Shown: positions 33,501 to 41,609, counted from the stretch's first letter. The stretch is 64,000 nucleotides of DNA from Kribbella amoyensis (GCF_007828865.1 NZ_VIVK01000002.1:1-64000), one strand, 5' to 3'. Numbers and translations: made by a program. The notes: generated from the sequence alone by a model not told the origin.

Positions 33501-34265
33501 GGGGCGAAGGTGAAGTGGCTCAGCCAGGCCGCGGTGTCCGACCTGACCGAGCTGGGCTCGTCGGTGGCGTATCCGGCGCGCAGTACGACCCGGGAGACCT
33601 GGTTCGCCGGGATCCAGCGGCCGCGGATGCTGACCGACAGCGCGATGTTCACCTCGCCGTCCCGGGTCGGCGACCTCATCAGCGTCTTCGGGATGCCGGC
33701 CTGGGGCGACTCGGGCGGGCACCAGGGCGTCGTCTACAGCGGGGTCACGGTCAGTACGTCGCTCTACCAGGGCGACACGCTGGTCGGCGAGGGCAGCGAC
33801 TTCGTCTCGGCCGAGGTGGCTCCCGAAGCCCTGCCGTACCGCCTGGTCGTGGACGCCACCCGCGACCTGCCGGAGCGGCCGTACTCGCCGCGCACGCTGA
33901 CCGAGTGGGGCTTCAGCTCCGACCAGGCGGACTTCACCACGCTCGAGCCGTTGCCGCTGATCCAGCTGGACTACGACGTGTCCACCGACCTGGCGGGGCG
34001 CGCGCATCGGCGTACGGCGGTAGCGGTGACGCCGTCGCAGTTGGCGGGCGCGGCCGGTGCGGGGACGGTGAACGCGGTGACGGTCGACGCGTCGTACGAC
34101 GGCCACACGTGGCATCCGCTCAAGCTGCGGCGTGCGGGAGCGTCCTGGACGGGGCAGGTGGACGCGCCGTCCAAGGCGGAGTACGTCAGCTTGCGGACGA
34201 CAGCGCGGGATACGGCCGGCAACAGCGTCACGCAGACGGTGGAACGCGCGTTCGGTCTGCGCTGA
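30510..34265 (+). CDS. Large secreted subtilisin-like serine protease (S8) with PA-type insert
   Basis: The protein has 1251 residues. The TTG at 30510 is chosen because GGAG (30501-30504) lies 5 nt upstream and because it begins a good signal peptide (HRRGLLAAGAAVLVVATAW, cleavage near AGA-AP). After a propeptide, the catalytic triad follows: Asp in VAVLDTGID (about residue 252), His in NGHGTHVAS (about 286), Ser in GTSMATPHVAGAA (about 457), with the oxyanion Asn in ASGNSG. A protease-associated-like segment lies near residues 815-910, where VRGKVAVVQRN is typical. The remaining 340 residues are beta-rich. It is probably an extracellular degradative protease. Confidence 0.93.
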   Translation: MSPTPPHRRGLLAAGAAVLVVATAWTSTAGAAPAGTPSTAGTLSAAAIGPVAPSGGVPRTVTLITGDKVTATVLADGQTTATVRKPNGEPAGAHIMAVGKDTYVYPDAALPYLASGVLDKGLFNVTELLADGYDDAHSDHLPLIVSYTDAATRARKQSVPSGARKTLELTSIQGAALAAGHDDAADLWASLTGNAAGATARGTSVAGALQGGIAKVWLDGKVKATLSDTTAQIGAPQVWQGGTTGEGVDVAVLDTGIDAAHPDFGGRIDATESFVPGQDVTDRNGHGTHVASTIAGTGAASNGQEQGVAPGAGLHIGKVLADDGSGQDSWILAGMEWAARDQRAKVISMSLGSGPTDGTDPMSQAVNRLSAETGALFVIASGNSGPDPYSVSAPGAADAALTVGAVDTADRLASFSSRGPRLGDSALKPDLTGPGVNVLAARSQYAPEGEGPYQTMSGTSMATPHVAGAAALLAATHPEWTGAQLKDALVSTTKTTVQYSPFWAGSGRLDVAAAVKSTLFATGSAFAAVKWPYPSSGLVQKDVTYTNLGAEPLTLDLAVKAQGIPAGLFTVTTPQVTVPAHGTATVGVVSHLNLAADDAGYSSVLTATGTDGVLRAHTPIGVSKQSERVKLSVNAKDRRGAALPGVVVVKDIARDTVPEVYTVDASGTADLSLRPSTYATWMYADVAGLEGPHSLGRAIISEPEVVVTSDRGLTFDAATLRKVSATTPLPTANTAVRIDQYRSFGGLRRFVDLYQLEPWIYDSVWATPTRKVTQGSYTFAARWRQVQPALTVGSGLQSFDTIMQSFSPKLPQGTGAQQVAYVGNGAAADFAKTSVRGKVAVVQRNDGVEPTEQATSAAKAGAKLLLLVNDGYGPLDAWSDLPEEDKAPLPVASLSTDQGQRLIDGIKRGTRVLRLSSHPYPQYLYDLVQHHDGAIPRDPAYRPRTQDLARIEQSFRNTSPGEALDIRYDLAPDLSWAVGSAATKVLAQGNHTVWVTAGAKVKWLSQAAVSDLTELGSSVAYPARSTTRETWFAGIQRPRMLTDSAMFTSPSRVGDLISVFGMPAWGDSGGHQGVVYSGVTVSTSLYQGDTLVGEGSDFVSAEVAPEALPYRLVVDATRDLPERPYSPRTLTEWGFSSDQADFTTLEPLPLIQLDYDVSTDLAGRAHRRTAVAVTPSQLAGAAGAGTVNAVTVDASYDGHTWHPLKLRRAGASWTGQVDAPSKAEYVSLRTTARDTAGNSVTQTVERAFGLR

Positions 34266-34271
34266 CGCGGG

Positions 34272-34799
34272 TCAGCTGAGCGGGGTACGGCGGGTGGGGC
34301 GGCGGTGGAGGATGAAGGGGAGCTTGCCGCGCGTGGCAGCGGGGGAGCCGGAGGGCGAGACGGTCCGGGTCTGCTCGTCGTACGCGTGGGCCGAGTCGGT
34401 GAACTCGCCGGTCGGGTCGAGGACCAGAAGGTCGGCCTCGGTCCTCCAGCGGTCCAGCTGGGTGTCGAGGCCGGCCGCGTTCAGCCGCTCGGTCCGCAGC
34501 ACCTGGGCCGCCGCCGTCCACTCCTCGCTCGCCGGATCGAGGCGCCGGACGGTCGCGGTCCAGGCGGCCAGCCGGTTGGTGGCGGGCTTCGCGGGAACGA
34601 CGACCTCGACCTGGCCCGCCTCCGCCAGTCCGGGCAACGGTTGCTCGGCGCTGCCGGAGCGATCCGCGAGCACGACGTACGCGCCGTCGACCGCGGCGAA
34701 CCACGCGGGCGCGGCCCGTCGTCCGTCCCAGGACAGCCAGACCAGACCCGCCTTCTTCATCACCGCGGCGATCTCGGCGCCGGCCTGCTCCGTCGTCAC
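34272..34799 (-). CDS. Pyridoxamine-5'-phosphate-oxidase-like flavin/F420-fold protein
   Basis: The protein has 175 residues. The pattern VWLSWDGRRAAPAWFAAVDGAYVVL, then VEVVVPAKPATNRLAAWTATVRRLDP, is that of a split-beta-barrel (PNPOx-like) protein. No catalytic residues are diagnostic. Members bind FMN, F420 or heme, or have lost cofactors. The gene is convergent with the subtilase (6 nt apart) and divergent from the YeeE gene. Function uncertain. Confidence 0.65.
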   Translation of the reverse strand: MTTEQAGAEIAAVMKKAGLVWLSWDGRRAAPAWFAAVDGAYVVLADRSGSAEQPLPGLAEAGQVEVVVPAKPATNRLAAWTATVRRLDPASEEWTAAAQVLRTERLNAAGLDTQLDRWRTEADLLVLDPTGEFTDSAHAYDEQTRTVSPSGSPAATRGKLPFILHRRPTRRTPLS

Positions 34800-34871
34800 C
34801 GCACCAGGGTGTCACACCGGCTACCGATGTCCGTAGTGTGAAACCGGACTCGGCCGGTGGACATTGCTTCC

Positions 34872-34877
34872 TATCGT
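34872..34877 (+). promoter_or_regulatory. -10 element (TATCGT) of a predicted leaderless YeeE mRNA
   Basis: TATCGT is followed by 7 nt and then the ATG at 34885, so transcription is predicted to start at the start codon. No Shine-Dalgarno sequence is seen. Confidence 0.5.
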
Positions 34878-34884
34878 GGGCGTC

Positions 34885-36153
34885 ATGACCGCCACCACCG
34901 CCCCACCCCTGACCCGCAAGCTCCTCGACGGAGTCACCTCGGCCCCGGTCCCGGCCGCGCCCGCCCTCGGCCCGGTGAGCCGGATCCCGCTGATCGTCGC
35001 CGTTCTCGGCGCGGTGGTGCTCGAGATCGTCGTCTGGTCCTCGCACGGAGCCAAACCGGGCGTGCTGTTGTTGCTGGGGCTCGGGCTCGGGATCGCGTTG
35101 TTCCACTCACGGTTCGGATTCACCTCGGCCTGGCGCCAGTTGGTTGCAGTCGGCAATGGAGCGGGGTTGCGGGCGCACACCGTGCTGCTCGGTGCCACGG
35201 CGACGCTGTTCGCGCTGGTGATCGGTACCGGGACGGGCGCGTTCGGCAGTACCCCGGCGCCGTCCGGCGGGCCACTCGGAGTGGGGTTGGTGCTGGGCGC
35301 GTTCCTGTTCGGGTTCGGGATGCAGCTGGGTGGGGCGTGCGCGTCGGGCACGTTGTTCGCGGTCGGGTCCGGCCAGTCGACGATCGTGCTGACGCTCGGC
35401 GGGTTCATCGCCGGCTCGGTGCTGTACTCGTGGCAGTACGGGCTCGTCGACGACCTGCCCTCCGTCCCGGCGGTGGTGCTGGCGGATCACCTCGGCTGGT
35501 TCGGTTCGTGGATCGTCACGCTCGCCGTCCTGGCCGGGATCTTCACGCTCTCCTTGGTGGTGCAGCGGCGCCGGGTCCCGCCGCCGACCGACGCGGTCCC
35601 GAGTGCGCGCGGCGTCCTGCGGGTGATCCGCGGGTCGTGGCCGTTGTGGGTGGGCGCGATTGTCCTGGCGGTACTCGGTGCGGGCGTTCTGATCGTGTCG
35701 GGCGGGGCGTGGGGAATCACCAGCGCGTTCAACCTGTGGGGCGCGAAACTGTTGCAGGCGGTCGGTCTGCACCCGGAGGCGTGGGCCTTCTGGCAGCAGC
35801 CCGCGCAGGCGAAGATGCTGGCCGGCCCGATCCTCGCCGACAAGACCAGCCTGACCGACCTCGGCATCGTCTTCGGCGCGGCCGTCGCGTCCGCCGCCGG
35901 TGGTGCGTGGACCCTGCACCGGCACATCCCCTGGCGCACGGCTCTCGCGGCGGTCCTGGGCGGCATCGTGATGGGCGTCGGCGCCCGCCTCGCCGGCGGC
36001 TGCAACATCGGCGCCTACCTGGCCGGGATCGCCTCCGGCAGCCTGCACGGCTGGCTCTGGGCCGCCGCCGCGCTCGTCGGCACGTACCTCGGTCTCCGTA
36101 CTCGCCCGCTCTTCCGCCTCGCCAATCCCAAGCCCACCTCCTCGGTCTGCTGA
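34885..36153 (+). CDS. YeeE/YedE (TsuA-like) sulfur-compound transporter
   Basis: The protein has 422 residues and about 10 membrane segments. The two pore repeats with conserved cysteines are visible as FGMQLGGACASGTLFAVGSG and ARLAGGCNIGAYLAGIASGS, the hallmark of the YeeE/YedE family. TsuA members take up thiosulfate through successive cysteine interactions, and YedE-type members are linked to selenium. Thiosulfate or a related sulfane ion is the best guess. No rhodanese or TusA partner is adjacent. ATG 34885 is chosen from the leaderless -10 element. Confidence 0.88.
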   Translation: MTATTAPPLTRKLLDGVTSAPVPAAPALGPVSRIPLIVAVLGAVVLEIVVWSSHGAKPGVLLLLGLGLGIALFHSRFGFTSAWRQLVAVGNGAGLRAHTVLLGATATLFALVIGTGTGAFGSTPAPSGGPLGVGLVLGAFLFGFGMQLGGACASGTLFAVGSGQSTIVLTLGGFIAGSVLYSWQYGLVDDLPSVPAVVLADHLGWFGSWIVTLAVLAGIFTLSLVVQRRRVPPPTDAVPSARGVLRVIRGSWPLWVGAIVLAVLGAGVLIVSGGAWGITSAFNLWGAKLLQAVGLHPEAWAFWQQPAQAKMLAGPILADKTSLTDLGIVFGAAVASAAGGAWTLHRHIPWRTALAAVLGGIVMGVGARLAGGCNIGAYLAGIASGSLHGWLWAAAALVGTYLGLRTRPLFRLANPKPTSSVC

Positions 36154-36274
36154 CGATCTGCCCGCGGTGAGTCGGGCCACATCGCGGGTGGAGGTGAGGC
36201 GGGTCACCCGCGGGGACGGCGGTTTGGCCTTACGCTGCGGTGACTGGCGGGTAACCGAGGGAAGGACCTGGGTC

Positions 36275-37246
36275 ATGGCTGAGTCGGCTGCTGAGGGATA
36301 TCGGGCCAGGCGGTCCTGTCTGGCGACGCCCGGGTCGAACCCGCGGTTCCTGGCGAAGGCGAAGGGGCTGGACGCGGACCAGGTGTTCCTCGACCTGGAG
36401 GACTCGGTCGCGCCGATCGCCAAGGTGGACGCCCGCAAGAACATCGTCGCCGCCTTGAACGAGGGCGGCTGGGGTTCGAAGCTCCGGGTGGTCCGGGTGA
36501 ACGACTGGACCACCGAGTGGACCTACGCCGACGTGATCGAGGTCGTCTCCGGCGCGGGCGCGAACCTCGACTGCATCATGCTGCCGAAGGTGCAGACCGC
36601 CGAGCAGGTGGTCGCGCTGGACCTGCTGCTCACCCAGCTGGAGAAGGTGCACGGGTACGAGCCCGGCCGGATCGGGATCGAGGCGCAGATCGAGAACGCG
36701 CTCGGCCTGACCAACGTGAACGCGATCGCCACCGCCTCGCCGCGGGTGGAGACGATCATCTTCGGCCCGGCGGACTTCATGGCGTCGATCAACATGAAGT
36801 CGCTGGTGGTCGGCGAGCAGCCGCCCGGGTACGACGTCGGCGACGCGTACCACTACATCCTGATGCAGATCCTGATGGCGGCCCGCGCGCACGGCAAGCA
36901 GGCGATCGACGGCCCGTACCTGCAGATCAAGGACGTCGACGGCTTCCGCCGGGTGGCCGGCCGGTCCGCGGCGCTCGGCTTCGACGGCAAGTGGGTGCTG
37001 CACCCGGACCAGATCGCGGCCGCCAACGAGGTGTACTCGCCGCGCCAGGACGACTACGACCACGCCGAGAACATTCTCGACGCCTACGACCACTTCACCT
37101 CGGCCGCCGGTGGTGCCCGCGGTGCGGTGATGCTGGGCGACGAGATGATCGACGAGGCGTCCCGGAAGATGGCGCTGGTCATCTCCGCCAAGGGCCGCGC
37201 CGCCGGCATGACCCGGACCGACGTCTGGCAGCCGCCGGCCGACTGA
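36275..37246 (+). CDS. HpcH/HpaI-CitE family CoA-ester lyase (malyl-CoA/citramalyl-CoA lyase-like)
   Basis: The protein has 323 residues. The N terminus RARRSCLATPGSNPRFLAKA, the FLDLEDSVAP loop, the catalytic GIEAQIENALGL (Glu) and FGPADFMASI (Asp, Mg2+ ligand) mark a TIM-barrel CitE-like lyase. These cleave malyl-, methylmalyl- or citramalyl-CoA. In Streptomyces a close relative is encoded beside crotonyl-CoA carboxylase/reductase, a MaoC hydratase and an acyl-CoA dehydrogenase; here the latter two types lie at 48838 and 40419 on the same strand. The ATG at 36275 has GAAGGAC upstream. Confidence 0.88.
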   Translation: MAESAAEGYRARRSCLATPGSNPRFLAKAKGLDADQVFLDLEDSVAPIAKVDARKNIVAALNEGGWGSKLRVVRVNDWTTEWTYADVIEVVSGAGANLDCIMLPKVQTAEQVVALDLLLTQLEKVHGYEPGRIGIEAQIENALGLTNVNAIATASPRVETIIFGPADFMASINMKSLVVGEQPPGYDVGDAYHYILMQILMAARAHGKQAIDGPYLQIKDVDGFRRVAGRSAALGFDGKWVLHPDQIAAANEVYSPRQDDYDHAENILDAYDHFTSAAGGARGAVMLGDEMIDEASRKMALVISAKGRAAGMTRTDVWQPPAD

Positions 37247-37269
37247 GCTCTTCCTGGGTACGCCGAGGG

Positions 37270-37659
37270 TCAGGGTGGTGGCGGGACCTGCGCCATGATC
37301 GCGAGCGGGTGCCCGTCGGGATCGAGGAAGAACGCCATCCACTCCTCGGTCCCGTCGTCGTGCCGGTGGATCAGGTGCGGAGCGTCCTCGAACTCGGCCC
37401 CGCGCGCCCGCAACTCGTCGTATCCGGCCTGGATGTCGTCGACGCGGAAGTACAGTACGGACGGCTCACCGTGGTTCGACGGCTCGCTCGCCTGGAGGTA
37501 GAGCCGGGTGCCGGCGCAGTCGAAGAACGCCAGGTCCCCGAACGTGTACAGATGCGGCAACCCGAGCACCTCCGAGTACCACCGCACCGCCCGCCCGATC
37601 TCGCTGACCGGCCGCGAAATCTGCCCGATCAGGCCGAGTCGCAGAGGTGTTCGTTCCAT
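37270..37659 (-). CDS. VOC/glyoxalase-fold protein
   Basis: The protein has 129 residues and forms one vicinal-oxygen-chelate domain of two beta-alpha-beta-beta-beta units (RAVRWYSEVLGLPHLYTFGDLAFFDCAGTRLYL and VLYFRVDDIQAGYDEL, then FFLDPDGHPLAIM). The first strand reads IGQISRPV, with Gln where a metal-binding His is often found. It could be an epimerase, lyase or resistance-type protein; the substrate is unknown. It is convergent with the CitE-like gene. Confidence 0.85.
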   Translation of the reverse strand: MERTPLRLGLIGQISRPVSEIGRAVRWYSEVLGLPHLYTFGDLAFFDCAGTRLYLQASEPSNHGEPSVLYFRVDDIQAGYDELRARGAEFEDAPHLIHRHDDGTEEWMAFFLDPDGHPLAIMAQVPPPP

Positions 37660-37797
37660 CGCCGGGCCCCTTCCTCCCGATCAACCAGCAACAGACCACC
37701 GACCGGGTACGCCGGCGCCCACCCACCTAGCCAAGCTAGCCCGAACACCCACCGAGTTGCCGCTGTCCGCCGCCAAAGGGTGAACGGGGAGCCGGGA

Positions 37798-37880
37798 CTG
37801 CGGACACGTGCTGGGGTCTGCGGACGTGTGCTGGGGGCTGCGGACGTGGTGCTGGGGGCTGCGGACATGTCCGCGGACCC
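37798..37880 (+). repeat. Four tandem 20-21-bp repeats (CTGCGGACGTGTGCTGGGGG)
   Basis: Units lie at 37798-37817, 37818-37837 and 37838-37858, and a diverged fourth starts at 37859 (CTGCGGACATGTCCGCGG). They differ from each other by one to three bases. They fill part of the 269-nt gap (37660-37928) between the cyclophilin gene's end and the VOC gene's start, both on the minus strand. I see no gene in this gap. The units are contiguous, without spacers, so this is a minisatellite-like array and not a CRISPR. Confidence 0.8.
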
Positions 37881-37928
37881 CAGACCCAAGCGCTCGCCTC
37901 GCAAGTCGCCGGGGGCAAGGGGATTCGG

Positions 37929-38591
37929 TTAGTGGAGGGTGGTGACCTTGAGGATGCGGACCGGGTGGGTGGGCGGGCCGTCCTGGTCGGGGTCGGCGAT
38001 GCCGGCGGCGACGATGCGGTCGAAGGTGCTCATGCCGTGCACGACCTGGCCGAGGACGGTGTAGTTGGGGTCGATGTTGGCGAAGCTGTGGACGACGAAG
38101 AACTCGCTGCCGTTCGTCCCGGGACCCTGGTTGCCGTAGGCAACGGTGCCGCGGGGGTAGGTCTCCTGGCCGGTCACCTCGTCGGGGAACTTGTAGCCCG
38201 GGCCGCCTTCTTCCTGGCGGTAGATGTCGCCGCATTGGAGGACGCCGAGGCGGGCCGAGTTCGTCAGGCGGAAGCACCGGGTGCGGTCGTAGAACCTGCT
38301 CCGGACCAGGTGGACGAAGTTGTGCACGCCGCAGGGTGCGTTGCCGCGGTCCATCCGGACCACGAACGGGCCGTAGTTGGTGAGGAAGTACACGTTCACC
38401 TTGCCGCGGGCCTTGGCGGTCGCGGACGGGACCGTGACCGGTTTGGCGGCCGGGTTCTCCGGGGTGGGGGTGAACTCGCACTGCACGGAGGGTGACCCGT
38501 GACCGGCGGGCACGGCCGCCGCGGGCGTCGTCGTCAGTGTCGCGGCGAGCAGTGTCGTCGCGATCAGGGCGGGGAGAAGTGATCGCTTCAT
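37929..38591 (-). CDS. Secreted cyclophilin-type peptidyl-prolyl cis-trans isomerase
   Basis: The protein has 220 residues. A signal peptide (MKRSLLPALIATTLLAATL, then TTTPAAA with a likely cleavage after AAA) precedes a cyclophilin domain. Core elements are NFVHLVRSRFYDRTRCFRL, VLQCGD (the IIQGGD element), NGSEFFVVHS and VLGQVVHGMSTFDRI. There are four cysteines, so disulfides are possible in the exported protein. It would assist folding outside the membrane. The minus-strand TAGGTT (38603-38598) lies 6 nt before the ATG, predicting a leaderless mRNA. Confidence 0.92.
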   Translation of the reverse strand: MKRSLLPALIATTLLAATLTTTPAAAVPAGHGSPSVQCEFTPTPENPAAKPVTVPSATAKARGKVNVYFLTNYGPFVVRMDRGNAPCGVHNFVHLVRSRFYDRTRCFRLTNSARLGVLQCGDIYRQEEGGPGYKFPDEVTGQETYPRGTVAYGNQGPGTNGSEFFVVHSFANIDPNYTVLGQVVHGMSTFDRIVAAGIADPDQDGPPTHPVRILKVTTLH

Positions 38592-38737
38592 GCGACCAAC
38601 CTAATACGCATCGTGCCGACGCGGGCCGCCTTCATCCACAGGCCTGTGTCAAGAAAACGCCGCGCACTCGCTCTCGCCGCCGCGGCCACCTAAGGTGGGG
38701 CGTCGATCCGCCCAGGACGAAGGTTCAGTGAGGTGTT

Positions 38738-40246
38738 GTGGTGAACGGCGAGCTACTCGCGGAGCGGTACCGCCTGGTCGAGCTGCTCGGCCGCGGCGGC
38801 GCCGGTGAGGTCTGGCGGGCCGAGGACGAGGTACTGGCCCGTTCGGTCGCGGTGAAACTGCTGCGCAGCCTCGACGGTGACCAGATGGACGCCGTCGAGC
38901 GGTTCCGTATCGAGGCCCAGGCGGCTGCCCGGCTGACCCACCCGAACGTGGTCGCCACGTACGACGTGGGCGCGGCCGGTGACCAGATCTTCCTGGTGAT
39001 GGAGCTCGTCCAGGGCACCGACCTCGCCCAGTTGCTGCGCGGGAACGGGCTGCCGACCGCGAAGGTGGTCGCCGACATCGCCGTCCAGGGCGCCCGCGCA
39101 CTCGACGCGGCGCACGCGGCCGGCATCGTGCACCGTGACGTCAAGCCCGCCAATCTGCTGCTCGCCACCAACGGCACGCTGAAGATCACCGACTTCGGTC
39201 TCGCCCACACCGGCGGACTCAACGGCGCCACCGGACCCGTCCTGCTCGGCACGGCCGCGTACATCTCGCCGGAGCAGGTCCGTGGCGCGTCGGCGACCCC
39301 CGCGAGCGACTGGTACTCCTTCGGCTGCGTCCTGTACGAACTGCTCGAAGGCGCGCCGCCGTTCGTCGCGGAGACGACCGACCTGGTGCTGCGTCAGCAC
39401 CTGGACGCCACCCCGATCCCGGTGCGCCGTACCGACGGGCCGCCCGGGCTCGCGGACCTGGTGATGCGGTTGCTCGCCAAGGACCCCGCGGACCGCCCGT
39501 CGTCCGCGGCCGAGGTCACCGGCCTGCTCAACGGCACCACGGCGACCGCGCAGGTCGCGCAGGCCGCGCAGGCAGTCCCGGACGCGCCCGACAGTCTCAC
39601 CCGGGTGATGCCGTTCCTCGCCGACGCCCCACAACCGGCGACGGCCCAACCCGGCAACGAGCAGTACGCGCAGTACGGCGATGAGCGGTACGACGACGAG
39701 TGGGAACCGCGTCGCCGGGCCTTGTACCCCAAGATCCTTGTCGGCCTGGCCGTCGTCGTGGTCGGCGTGCTCGCGGCCGCGTTGCTGCGGCAGGGCGTCG
39801 CTGAGCCGCCGGTGCAGGCGGGTGGTCTCCCGACGACCCCGCCACCGGCCGCCAAGGTGACGGCCAAGGCGAAGCCGACCGTGACGCCGACGCCCAAGCC
39901 GACCCCGAAGGCCACCCCGAAGAAGACGCCCAAGAAGACCCCGGAGCAGCCGAAGACCGGCCAGGCCGCGCTGAAGCAGCTGGCCCAGCTCGTCCGGCAG
40001 AGCAGCAAGGAAGGCCGCGAGGGCCGCTCGGTGCGGGAGGCCGCGAAGGACCTTGACCAGGCCGCGAGCGCGCTGGCCGACGGCGACGAGGAGAAGGCTG
40101 CCGAGCAGTTCAACGACGCGCGGCGCCGGCTCTACTTCGCCCAGCGGACGCAGAACTGGCAGCCGACCCAGCAGATCGTCACACTGTTCAACAGCGTGGG
40201 CCGCAGCCTGGCCACGTCCGGCGACGGCCGCAACTCCGAGGAGTAG
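38738..40246 (+). CDS. Membrane Ser/Thr protein kinase (PknB-like) with Thr/Pro/Lys stalk
   Basis: The protein has 502 residues. The kinase domain spans residues about 10-275: Gly loop LLGRGGAGEV, VAVKLL lysine, VHRDVKPANLLL catalytic loop, DFGLA, GTAAYISPEQ. One transmembrane helix (ILVGLAVVVVGVLAAALL) follows near residue 340. The extracellular part has a TPTPKPTPK-type stalk and a helical domain of about 90 residues (LKQLAQLVRQSSKEGREG); no PASTA repeats are present. The GTG at 38738 is taken; GTG 38741 is equally possible. The sensory ligand is unknown. Confidence 0.92.
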   Translation: MVNGELLAERYRLVELLGRGGAGEVWRAEDEVLARSVAVKLLRSLDGDQMDAVERFRIEAQAAARLTHPNVVATYDVGAAGDQIFLVMELVQGTDLAQLLRGNGLPTAKVVADIAVQGARALDAAHAAGIVHRDVKPANLLLATNGTLKITDFGLAHTGGLNGATGPVLLGTAAYISPEQVRGASATPASDWYSFGCVLYELLEGAPPFVAETTDLVLRQHLDATPIPVRRTDGPPGLADLVMRLLAKDPADRPSSAAEVTGLLNGTTATAQVAQAAQAVPDAPDSLTRVMPFLADAPQPATAQPGNEQYAQYGDERYDDEWEPRRRALYPKILVGLAVVVVGVLAAALLRQGVAEPPVQAGGLPTTPPPAAKVTAKAKPTVTPTPKPTPKATPKKTPKKTPEQPKTGQAALKQLAQLVRQSSKEGREGRSVREAAKDLDQAASALADGDEEKAAEQFNDARRRLYFAQRTQNWQPTQQIVTLFNSVGRSLATSGDGRNSEE

Positions 40247-40418
40247 GCACCAGCCACTGCACCACCGCTGCTACTGCGCGACCGCTGGTCGAGCACCCCG
40301 GGCGTGAGGCACACGACGGCCTCCGGGTGGTCGGTGTCACAGCGGGTGTCCTGCCGCCGCCGCGATGCTGGGAACCGCGATACTCGCGGGTAGGCGATCT
40401 CGACGCAAGGAGCCGCAG

Positions 40419-41609
40419 ATGAGCAGGTTGCAGCAGACCGAGGGTCTCACCGACATCCAGGAGGAGATCCTCAAGACGGTCCGGGCCTTCGTCGAGGCCG
40501 AGATCCTGCCGGTGGCGACCGAGCTGGAGCACCAGGACGAGTACCCGACCGAGATCGTCGAGGGCCTCAAGGAACTCGGCCTGTTCGGGCTGATGATCCC
40601 CGAGGAGTACGGCGGGCTCGGCGAGTCGCTGCTCACCTACGCGCTCTGCGTCGAGGAGATCGCGCGCGGCTGGATGAGCGTGTCCGGCATCATCAACACC
40701 CACTTCATCGTCGCGTACATGCTGCTCCAGCACGGCACCGACGAGCAGAAGCAGAAGCACCTGCCGCGGATGGCGACCGGGGAGGTCCGGGGCGCGTTCT
40801 CGATGTCGGAACCGGGCTGCGGGTCCGACGTGTCCGCGATCAAGACCAAGGCGGTCAAGGCCGCCGACGGGTACACGATCACCGGCCAGAAGATGTGGCT
40901 CACCAACGGCGGATCGAGCAACCTGGTCGCCGTGCTGGTGAAGACCGACGAGGGCGCCGACTCGGTCTACAAGAACATGACCACCTTCCTGGTCGAGAAG
41001 GAACCGGGCTTCGGCGAGGTCGCACCGGGACTGAGCGTGCCGGGCAAGATCGAGAAGATGGGCTACAAGGGCGTCGACACCACCGAGCTCGTGTTCGACG
41101 GGTTCGCGATCGAGGCCGGCCAGATCCTCGGCGGCGTTCCGGGCAAGGGCTTCTACCAGATGATGGACGGCGTCGAGGTCGGCCGGGTCAACGTCGCCGC
41201 CCGGGGCTGCGGGGTGGCCCGGCGCGCGTTCGAGCTGGGGATCTCGTACGCCCAGCAGCGGGAGACGTTCGGCAAGAAGATCGCCGACCACCAGGCCGTG
41301 CTGTTCCGGCTGGCCGACATGGCGGTCAAGGTCGAGGCCGCGCACGAGCTGATGGTGAAGGCGGCCCGCAAGAAGGACAGCGGGTCCCGCAACGACTTCG
41401 AGGCCGGTGTCGCGAAGTACCTGGCCAGCGAGTACTGCGCGCAGGTGGTGGAGGACTCGTTCCGGATCCACGGCGGCTACGGCTTCTCCAAGGAGTACGA
41501 GATCGAGCGGCTGTACCGGGAGGCGCCGATGCTGCTGATCGGCGAGGGCACCGCGGACATCCAGCGGATGATCATCGGCCGCCGGCTGCTCGAGGACTAC
41601 AAGCTCTGA
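40419..41609 (+). CDS. Acyl-CoA dehydrogenase (possibly methylsuccinyl-CoA dehydrogenase-like)
   Basis: The protein has 396 residues, the normal length. It shows FGLMIPEEYGGLGES, the FAD-site signature GAFSMSEPGCGSD, KMWLTNGG, the C-terminal QVVEDSFRIHGGYGFSKEYEIERL and the catalytic Glu in LLIGEGTADIQ. The ATG at 40419 follows AAGGAG at 40407-40412. In Streptomyces a related dehydrogenase sits in the ethylmalonyl-CoA cluster beside CitE-like and MaoC genes, both also in this window. True Rhodobacter Mcd is longer (about 550), so that substrate is only an inference; a branched or short-chain acyl-CoA is the alternative. Confidence 0.92.
   Translation: MSRLQQTEGLTDIQEEILKTVRAFVEAEILPVATELEHQDEYPTEIVEGLKELGLFGLMIPEEYGGLGESLLTYALCVEEIARGWMSVSGIINTHFIVAYMLLQHGTDEQKQKHLPRMATGEVRGAFSMSEPGCGSDVSAIKTKAVKAADGYTITGQKMWLTNGGSSNLVAVLVKTDEGADSVYKNMTTFLVEKEPGFGEVAPGLSVPGKIEKMGYKGVDTTELVFDGFAIEAGQILGGVPGKGFYQMMDGVEVGRVNVAARGCGVARRAFELGISYAQQRETFGKKIADHQAVLFRLADMAVKVEAAHELMVKAARKKDSGSRNDFEAGVAKYLASEYCAQVVEDSFRIHGGYGFSKEYEIERLYREAPMLLIGEGTADIQRMIIGRRLLEDYKL

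Noticed and set aside
30414..34115. 1233-codon minus-strand open frame opposite the subtilase
   Set aside because: High GC removes stop codons on the opposite strand. The plus frame has signal peptide and catalytic triad; the minus frame has no recognisable domain and is Arg-rich.
36185..36220. CGCGGGT/ACCCGCG pair after the YeeE gene considered as a terminator
   Set aside because: A seven-base stem with a long loop is expected often in DNA of this GC content.
37798..37880. Tandem units considered as a CRISPR array
   Set aside because: The units are contiguous with no unique spacers, and there are no cas genes in the window.
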